Made by a program: the position numbers and the translations under genes. A DNA stretch of 35,824 nucleotides from Rhodococcus sp. (in: high G+C Gram-positive bacteria). Lineage in GTDB: Bacteria > Actinomycetota > Actinomycetes > Mycobacteriales > Mycobacteriaceae. Numbering within the stretch: the stretch's first letter is position 1; each line of letters starts with the position of its first letter. Of this stretch, positions 31,081-35,824 are shown one piece after another. Where the stretch lies: positions 1-35,824 of the forward strand of contig SEEV01000030.1 of NCBI GenBank assembly GCA_004211695.1, written 5' to 3'. The notes under the pieces were generated by a model. The model was not told the origin of the DNA, searched no databases, and saw only the letters and a list, made by a program, of their open reading frames with translations.

Positions 31081-33312
31081 ATGATGAGACCGAAATCGAT
31101 CGGATCCGTTCCGGCCGTCGCGGTCTTCGCCGACGACCTGTCCGGTGCGGCGGAAGTGGCCAGCGCCTTCCTCGACCGGAGCGCACCCGTCTCTCTTGTT
31201 CTGGGCGCCGCCGAGGCGCGCGAACCGGGTGGGGTCGTCATCGCGGATCTCGACACGCGGTCGATGAGCCCGGGGGACGCGGCCCGGACGATGCGGCATG
31301 CGCTCGCCGGCATTCCGTCCGGCATGCTCGTGGTGAAGAAGATCGACTCGCTCCAGCGCGGCAACATCGGCGCCGAGGTGGGAATCCTCGCCGAGGGCGG
31401 TCCGGTGGTCGTCGCGGCCGGCCTGCCCGCACTCGACCGGACCGTGCGCGGCGGCGTCGTGCACATCGGTGCGACACCGCTTCACGCCGCCGGGGTCTGG
31501 TCGGCCGAATCCACGACGCCGCCGGAGTCGATCGCCGCGCTCTTTCCGGGCCGTCCCACCCGGTGCGTGCACCGCGGACCCGATGTCGAACAGGCGCTGG
31601 CCCGCGCGGCGTCCGACGGCGCCATCGCGATCTGCGACGTCGAGACCGATGCGGATCTCGACTCGATCGTTCTGGCCTGCCGCGCACTTCCCGGAGTGCG
31701 ACTGGTCGGGACGTCCGCCCTGGCGGCGGCGGTGGCACGTACGCTGCCCCGTCGCGACGTACCCGCTCCTGCGATCACCCACCCGGAATCCGTGCTGACC
31801 GTCGTCGGGACGGCGGAACCCGTTGCCGTGCAGCAGGTGACATCCCTCGTCGCCGACGGTGCCCGGCACGTCCCCGTCGACGCCCGCACACTTCTCCTCG
31901 GCGACGTCGACACAGCACCCCTGCGCCGCGCGCTCGACACCGGTCACGCCGTCGTGACGGTGGCCGGCGACGTGGACCCGTCGAACGCGAGGATGCTGTC
32001 GGCGGCACTCGGCCGACTGGTCGCCGCCCTGCAGAACGACCGCCGATCCGATCTCGTGCTCACCGGCGGGGAGACGGCGCGGGCCGTCGTCGACGCACTG
32101 GCGATCACGTCGCTGCGGCCGGTCCACGAAGTGCACCACGGCGCCGTCGCCTCCGTGGCCTCCGACGGACGGCGGGTCGTCACGAGGCCCGGCAGCTTCG
32201 GCGACACCACCAGCCTCTCCGCGATCGCGGCCTACCTGCGCGGCGATCAGCCGCCCACCCACACTCCCACACAGCGAGGACCCCACATGACAGCGTCAAC
32301 CGATACCGCGAACCTTCCCGCCGTCGCCGTCACCATGGGCGACGGCGCCGGAATCGGCCCCGAGGTGATCGTCCCCGCCCTGCTGGACGAGGCCACCCGA
32401 TCCTGGTGCAACCCCGTCGTCATCGGCGACGCCAAGCGGCTGCGTCTCGCGGCGAACGTTCTCGGCATCGACGCCGACATCGTGACCGTCGAGTCGGTCG
32501 CGGACGCGCAGTCGATGCCCGGGCGCGTCAACGTGATCGATCTCGACCTCCTTCCCGACGACCTGCCGTGGGGCGAACTGTCGCCGGTCGCCGGTCACGC
32601 CGCATACGAGTACATCCGCGTCGCCAGCGAACTGGCGGTGCGCGGAGAGGTGCAGGCCATCTGCACCGCCCCGCTCAACAAGGAGGCGCTCCACGCCGCC
32701 GGCCACATCTTCCCCGGGCACACCGAACTCCTCGCGCATCTCACCGGCACCGAGGAAGTGTCCATGATGCTGTCGACGCCGAAGCTCAAGGTGATCCACG
32801 TGACCACCCACATCGGTCTCCTCGACGCCGTCGCCAGGATCGAACCCGGCCTCGTCGAACGAACCATCCGACGTGGACACGAGGCGCTGGTGCGGTCCGG
32901 GATCCCGGAACCGAAGATCGGGGTGTGCGGCATCAACCCGCACGCCGGCGAGCACGGACTGTTCGGCTACGGCGAGGAAGAGCAGAAGATCATTCCCGCG
33001 GTCGAGGTGCTGAAGGCGGACGGCATCGACGTCCACGGTCCGTTGCCGGCGGACACGGCGTTCTTTCTCGCGGGACGCGGCGACTACGACCTCATCGTCG
33101 CGATGTATCACGACCAGGGCCATGGGCCGGTGAAGGTCCTCGGCATCGAGGCCGGCGTCAACATCACGGTGGGGTTGCCCGTCATCCGGACGTCCGTCGA
33201 CCACGGCACCGCCTTCGACATCGCGGGCAAGGGTATTGCCGAGGCCGGTAGTATGGTCGAAGCTCTTCGTCAGGCTGCCGAATTGGCAACCAGCACAGCG
33301 GTTGTGAAGTAG
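31081..33312 (+). CDS. four-carbon acid sugar kinase (DUF1537) joined in frame to PdxA-type dehydrogenase
   Basis: One 743-residue frame. Residues 1-400: DUF1537 kinase, with VAVFADDLSGAAEVA, KKIDSLQRGN (substrate site), LVLTGGETA and RPGSFG (ATP site). Residues 403-743: PdxA family, with VTMGDGAGIGPEV, HIFPGHTELLA, CGINPHAGEHG, AMYHDQGHGP and DHGTAFDIAGKG, including the metal His residues. The halves normally come as separate neighbouring genes; the kinase phosphorylates a C4 acid such as D-threonate or D-erythronate at O4, and the PdxA2-type enzyme oxidises and decarboxylates it to dihydroxyacetone phosphate. Here no stop divides them, only a short Pro/Thr-rich linker. AGCGAGGA six bases ahead of an internal ATG (32287) would also allow a free PdxA chain of 341 residues. 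Start ATG 31081 or 31084. Confidence 0.88.
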   Translation: MMRPKSIGSVPAVAVFADDLSGAAEVASAFLDRSAPVSLVLGAAEAREPGGVVIADLDTRSMSPGDAARTMRHALAGIPSGMLVVKKIDSLQRGNIGAEVGILAEGGPVVVAAGLPALDRTVRGGVVHIGATPLHAAGVWSAESTTPPESIAALFPGRPTRCVHRGPDVEQALARAASDGAIAICDVETDADLDSIVLACRALPGVRLVGTSALAAAVARTLPRRDVPAPAITHPESVLTVVGTAEPVAVQQVTSLVADGARHVPVDARTLLLGDVDTAPLRRALDTGHAVVTVAGDVDPSNARMLSAALGRLVAALQNDRRSDLVLTGGETARAVVDALAITSLRPVHEVHHGAVASVASDGRRVVTRPGSFGDTTSLSAIAAYLRGDQPPTHTPTQRGPHMTASTDTANLPAVAVTMGDGAGIGPEVIVPALLDEATRSWCNPVVIGDAKRLRLAANVLGIDADIVTVESVADAQSMPGRVNVIDLDLLPDDLPWGELSPVAGHAAYEYIRVASELAVRGEVQAICTAPLNKEALHAAGHIFPGHTELLAHLTGTEEVSMMLSTPKLKVIHVTTHIGLLDAVARIEPGLVERTIRRGHEALVRSGIPEPKIGVCGINPHAGEHGLFGYGEEEQKIIPAVEVLKADGIDVHGPLPADTAFFLAGRGDYDLIVAMYHDQGHGPVKVLGIEAGVNITVGLPVIRTSVDHGTAFDIAGKGIAEAGSMVEALRQAAELATSTAVVK
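32273..32289 (+). promoter_or_regulatory. internal ribosome site and start for the PdxA-like half
   Basis: AGCGAGGA at 32273-32280, six-base spacing, then ATG 32287 at exactly the domain boundary. This is the arrangement expected of two separate genes, and is the reason to consider two products (743 and 341 residues) from this region. Confidence 0.55.
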
Positions 33313-33323
33313 GGGGACGAAAC

Positions 33324-34091
33324 ATGGCGGTTCGTGAGTCGGAAGCACGCCGATCCGAGATCGTGCGACTGGCCCGGTCGATCGGGTTGGCCAGCGTCGA
33401 GGACCTGTCGGCGCAGTTCGGCGTCACGGCCTCCACCATCCGGCGGGACCTGAGCCAGCTCACGTCCCAGGGTTTGATCGCCCGAACCTACGGCGGTGCG
33501 ATCGCGCTCGACCCCCAGCAGGAGTCGTCACTCCGCCAGCGTGCGCTCGAAGGATTCGACGCGAAGCGGGCGATCGCGGAATGGGCCGCGAACCAGGTGC
33601 GTCCCGGCGAGACGATCCTTCTCGACGCCGGCACCACCGTGGGGGCGATGGGGGAGTTCCTGCGCGAGATCGAGGACGTCACCGTCATCGCGGCCGGCCT
33701 CACCGCCCTCGAATCGCTCGCCGACGCCGACTCCGTGCGCGTCGAGTGCATCGGCGGAACCCTCCGCCACCTCAGCCAGGGCTTCGTCGGACCGCTGGCC
33801 GAGGCCACACTGCAGCGCGTCACCTTCGACCGCGCGTTTCTCGGCGCGGACGCCGTCACCGCGGATCTGGGCATCTGCGAGGCCGAACTGGAACAGACCC
33901 GCCTCAAGGAGATCATGATCGAACGCGCCGACGAGGTGTACGTCCTCGCGCACGCGGCCAAACTCGGGCGGCGTCCGTTCCACGCGTGGGCGCCGATCCC
34001 ACCGGGAACGACGATCGTCACCGACAATTCGGCCGTCCATGAAGAGACAGCGCCCTTCGAAGCCGCCGGGATGCGGGTCGTGCGCGTCTGA
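33324..34091 (+). CDS. DeoR-family transcriptional regulator
   Basis: 255 residues, ATG 33324, 11 bases after the preceding stop with GGGGGAC upstream. N-terminal DeoR helix-turn-helix (residues 6-56: VEDLSAQFGVTASTIRRDLSQL, TYGGA), then the sugar-phosphate sensing domain with LDAGTT, AAGLTALE, GGTLRHLSQGFVGP and FLGADAV. These repressors are released by a phosphorylated sugar, here probably the C4-acid phosphate or a triose phosphate from the kinase/dehydrogenase. Likely sites are the two TGCGCG-type palindromes at 27308 and 31013; none was seen directly before this gene, so it is co-transcribed with its operon. Confidence 0.92.
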   Translation: MAVRESEARRSEIVRLARSIGLASVEDLSAQFGVTASTIRRDLSQLTSQGLIARTYGGAIALDPQQESSLRQRALEGFDAKRAIAEWAANQVRPGETILLDAGTTVGAMGEFLREIEDVTVIAAGLTALESLADADSVRVECIGGTLRHLSQGFVGPLAEATLQRVTFDRAFLGADAVTADLGICEAELEQTRLKEIMIERADEVYVLAHAAKLGRRPFHAWAPIPPGTTIVTDNSAVHEETAPFEAAGMRVVRV

Positions 34092-34099
34092 CGCAGGTC

Positions 34100-34600
34100 C
34101 TACCGCTTGTCTTTCTTCGCCTGCCGCCGCGCGCCGGCGGCGATGCTGGAGGCCTCGAACTTCTTGCGGCCGGACGACTTCCGGGTGGCGTCGACGCGTG
34201 CCTTGCCGGACGAGGCCACCTTGCCGTCGCTGTCGCCGAGTTCGCTGAAGGAGGGGGAGTCGCTGCGGGCGCGGGCGAGTCGCTCGTCCTTCAAGTCCCG
34301 AGCGCTGGCGCGTGCCGCGGTCGCCAACTGGGTACTCACCCGGCTCAGCGCCGCCTCGAAGACTTCTGCCTTGTCGGCGTTGCGCACGTTGGCCGCCTTA
34401 CCGGCCCCACGCGCACCCTTGTTCTCGACCTTCGCTGCGCCTTCCTGGCGGTACAGCTTGACGTGCTTGTTGCGGGCGCGGCGAACACGGGTGTGCAGTT
34501 TGATCAGCTTGTCCTCGTCGAGGTCGGCCATCTGCGCCTTCTTGGTTTCGCGGATCAGCACGTACTCGTCCTCGGACAGGGAGTTCAGAATCTTGTTCAT
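34100..34600 (-). CDS. small basic protein, conserved hypothetical type
   Basis: 166 residues, ATG 34600 with GGAG upstream. Sequence starts MNKILNSLSEDEYVLI; very Lys/Arg/Ala-rich with the C-terminal half ending in GRKKFEASSIAAGARRQAKKDKR (only its last residues KKDKR are strongly charged). No cysteines or membrane segment. It resembles uncharacterised actinobacterial proteins; the basic, helix-prone composition suggests nucleic-acid binding, which is inference. Convergent with the DeoR gene with only eight bases between stops and no clear hairpin. Confidence 0.7.
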   Translation of the reverse strand: MNKILNSLSEDEYVLIRETKKAQMADLDEDKLIKLHTRVRRARNKHVKLYRQEGAAKVENKGARGAGKAANVRNADKAEVFEAALSRVSTQLATAARASARDLKDERLARARSDSPSFSELGDSDGKVASSGKARVDATRKSSGRKKFEASSIAAGARRQAKKDKR

Positions 34601-34636
34601 GTCGGCTCCGATCCGGCCACAGGCCGTGAGGTGTAA

Positions 34637-35446
34637 TCATGGTAACTGGGAAACGTTCGCGTCGGTCCGTTTCGGCGAGGTCGGGGACACCTCCCCGGCG
34701 AGACGCTGATTGGTCTGTGCAAGTTGCCATTCCGTCTGACGGCACAACCTGCCGACCCGATCCGGGTCGAGGCGGTCGCACACGAAGTCCCAGTGCACCG
34801 CGACGTGATCGCCGACCGCGAGACCGTCGACGAACGCCCCCTCGGTCACCTGATAATCGGCCGGGTCGTCCTGTTCGGCCCCGAGGGACAGCCGGGTTCC
34901 GTCCCACTGCAGTCGCCGGGACCGGACGACGGCACGATCGGCGTCGATGCCGACCACCTCACCCCAGCTAATGCGGCACGAGTCGAGGACCTGCAGCGGC
35001 TGCGGCATTCCGGTGCTCAGCAGCCGCGACCACGGATACACGCCGAACACGTGAAAGTTGTGGGTGGGCGACGCCTCCGCGAGCAGGTCCGCAGTGAGGT
35101 GCTTCCAGTAGTGGCCGGCCTGCGGAGCCAGGCGGGCCAGTAGGGCGGCCCCGAACTCGGCGCGGTCGATGCCGTCGGTGAGTTCGTCCGCGGTCCAGTA
35201 GGCTCGAACGACTCTCTCGTCCACAGGGTCCGGGATTCCGGCGAGCCGGGCGATCACTTCCTGGTACGGCCAGGCGCCGCTGAACTGCTTGGCCAACGCC
35301 ACCACGTCCGTGTCCGGTGCGCCTCCACACGCGACGGCCTGCAGTCGCTCCGAACCGGCGGGGCCGCAGTAGCCCAGGGCATTCGGGGCGTGCGCGTACT
35401 GCGCGAACACACGGTGCCCGGACGGCATCCTGTGTTCGCGCGACAT
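34637..35446 (-). CDS. DUF6390-like protein of the hydrogenase maturation locus
   Basis: About 269 residues from ATG 35446 (a GTG lies one codon upstream). Opens SGHRVFAQYAHAPNALGYCGP and contains NFHVFGVYPWSRLL; the second half looks like a small beta domain (SCRISWGEVVGID). I associate this with proteins encoded beside hyp genes in actinobacteria, whose role is unknown. It starts a few bases after the HypD stop, so it belongs to that operon. No signal peptide or membrane segment. Confidence 0.65.
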   Translation of the reverse strand: MSREHRMPSGHRVFAQYAHAPNALGYCGPAGSERLQAVACGGAPDTDVVALAKQFSGAWPYQEVIARLAGIPDPVDERVVRAYWTADELTDGIDRAEFGAALLARLAPQAGHYWKHLTADLLAEASPTHNFHVFGVYPWSRLLSTGMPQPLQVLDSCRISWGEVVGIDADRAVVRSRRLQWDGTRLSLGAEQDDPADYQVTEGAFVDGLAVGDHVAVHWDFVCDRLDPDRVGRLCRQTEWQLAQTNQRLAGEVSPTSPKRTDANVSQLP

Positions 35447-35452
35447 CACCGG

Positions 35453-35824
35453 TCAGCCTCGCTGACCGAGCAATTGGGCCGTCTCGCGGTGCAGCCTGCC
35501 GAAGTTGTAGTACGCGGCGCACGCACCCTCGGGGGAGACCATGCACGTGCCGATCGGTGTCTCCGGTGTGCAGGCCGTGCCGAACACCTTGCACTCCCAC
35601 GGTTTGATGACGCCCTTGAGGACCTCGCCGCACTGGCAGGCCTTCGGATCCGCGACGCGCACACCCGGCATCGAGAACTTTTCCTCGGCGTCGAACTCGG
35701 CGTAATTGCGGTGGACCTTGAGCGCGCTGTGCGAGATGAAACCGAGCCCGCGCCACTCGAAGTGCGGTCGCAGTTCGAACGTCTCGGCCATCAGCTTCAG
35801 CGCCTGCACGTTGCCCTCCGCGCG
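35453..35824 (-). CDS. hypD: hydrogenase maturation factor HypD, C-terminal part (5' end beyond window)
   Basis: About 123 C-terminal residues are visible. HypD, with HypC, assembles the Fe(CN)2CO group of [NiFe] hydrogenase and carries a [4Fe-4S] cluster. The Cys-rich tail is typical: ACQCGEVLKGVIKPWECKVFG, then ACTPETPIGTCMVSPEGACAAYY. The preceding EGNVQALKLMAETFE and WRGLGFISHSAL match the HypD pattern. The gene runs off the right edge. It implies that the organism has a [NiFe] hydrogenase, in line with H2-oxidising rhodococci. Confidence 0.9.
   Translation of the reverse strand, partial: RAEGNVQALKLMAETFELRPHFEWRGLGFISHSALKVHRNYAEFDAEEKFSMPGVRVADPKACQCGEVLKGVIKPWECKVFGTACTPETPIGTCMVSPEGACAAYYNFGRLHRETAQLLGQRG

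Noticed and set aside
1-35824. Mobile element, prophage, CRISPR array or RNA gene
   Set aside because: No transposase, integrase, terminal repeats, regularly spaced repeats, tRNA cloverleaf or rRNA sequence was found by eye.

Overview
The window is high-GC DNA with actinobacterial gene style: GTG starts, GGAG-type ribosome sites, stop/start overlaps of one to four bases, and IclR, MarR, LuxR and DeoR regulators. It most resembles Rhodococcus or a close relative. That genus call is an inference from gene content (aromatic and terpenoid catabolism plus a hydrogenase maturation gene), not from a marker gene. No transposase, integrase, tRNA, rRNA or CRISPR array was seen.

Left part, 1-9.8 kb: a catabolic region for an aromatic acid. 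On the minus strand lie a Rieske dioxygenase alpha subunit (cut by the left edge), an unknown 91-residue protein, a ferredoxin reductase, an MFS transporter, an alpha/beta C-C hydrolase and an ACMSD-like amidohydrolase. An IclR regulator and a LigB-type extradiol dioxygenase are on the plus strand. Four copies of GTTCC-N7-GGAAC sit in exactly the intergenic gaps expected of an IclR regulon. Taken together the enzymes describe ring dihydroxylation, extradiol cleavage, decarboxylation and C-C hydrolysis, the logic of the p-cumate 2,3-dihydroxy route. An SDR lacking its catalytic Tyr and an acyl-CoA dehydrogenase with Asp as probable base follow.

Middle, 10-21.7 kb: a MarR regulator, a medium-chain dehydrogenase, two tandem GAF-LuxR regulators, an acyl-CoA ligase, a frameshifted aldehyde dehydrogenase, an NlpC/P60 remnant, a P450 (CYP108-like)-ferredoxin-DUF2834 operon and a secreted LIP-family lipase. 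P450, ferredoxin and aldehyde dehydrogenase would suit stepwise oxidation of a monoterpene or alkylaromatic side chain to an acid.

Between 1.5 and 20.7 kb at least six genes are damaged, mostly at gene boundaries: ends are missing, frames are joined out of phase, or one base is lost. The right part is clean. This is either real decay or an assembly that dropped short stretches, and it affects how the left genes should be read.

Right part, 21.7-34.1 kb: a compact divergent catabolic locus. Minus strand: peptide-type ABC transporter (two permeases, two ATPases), aldo/keto reductase and HpcH/HpaI aldolase. Plus strand: Tat-type lipoprotein binding protein, BNR-repeat sialidase-fold protein without a signal peptide, SDR, a single ORF joining a four-carbon acid sugar kinase (DUF1537) to a PdxA-type dehydrogenase, and a DeoR regulator. 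Two near-identical palindromes (core TGCGCG-TT/TAA-GCGCA) mark likely DeoR operators. The locus probably imports and degrades a sugar-acid-containing compound through a 4-phospho-C4-acid, and is the best candidate here for an undescribed pathway. The right edge, 34.1-35.8 kb, holds a small basic protein, a DUF6390-like protein and the C-terminal part of HypD.
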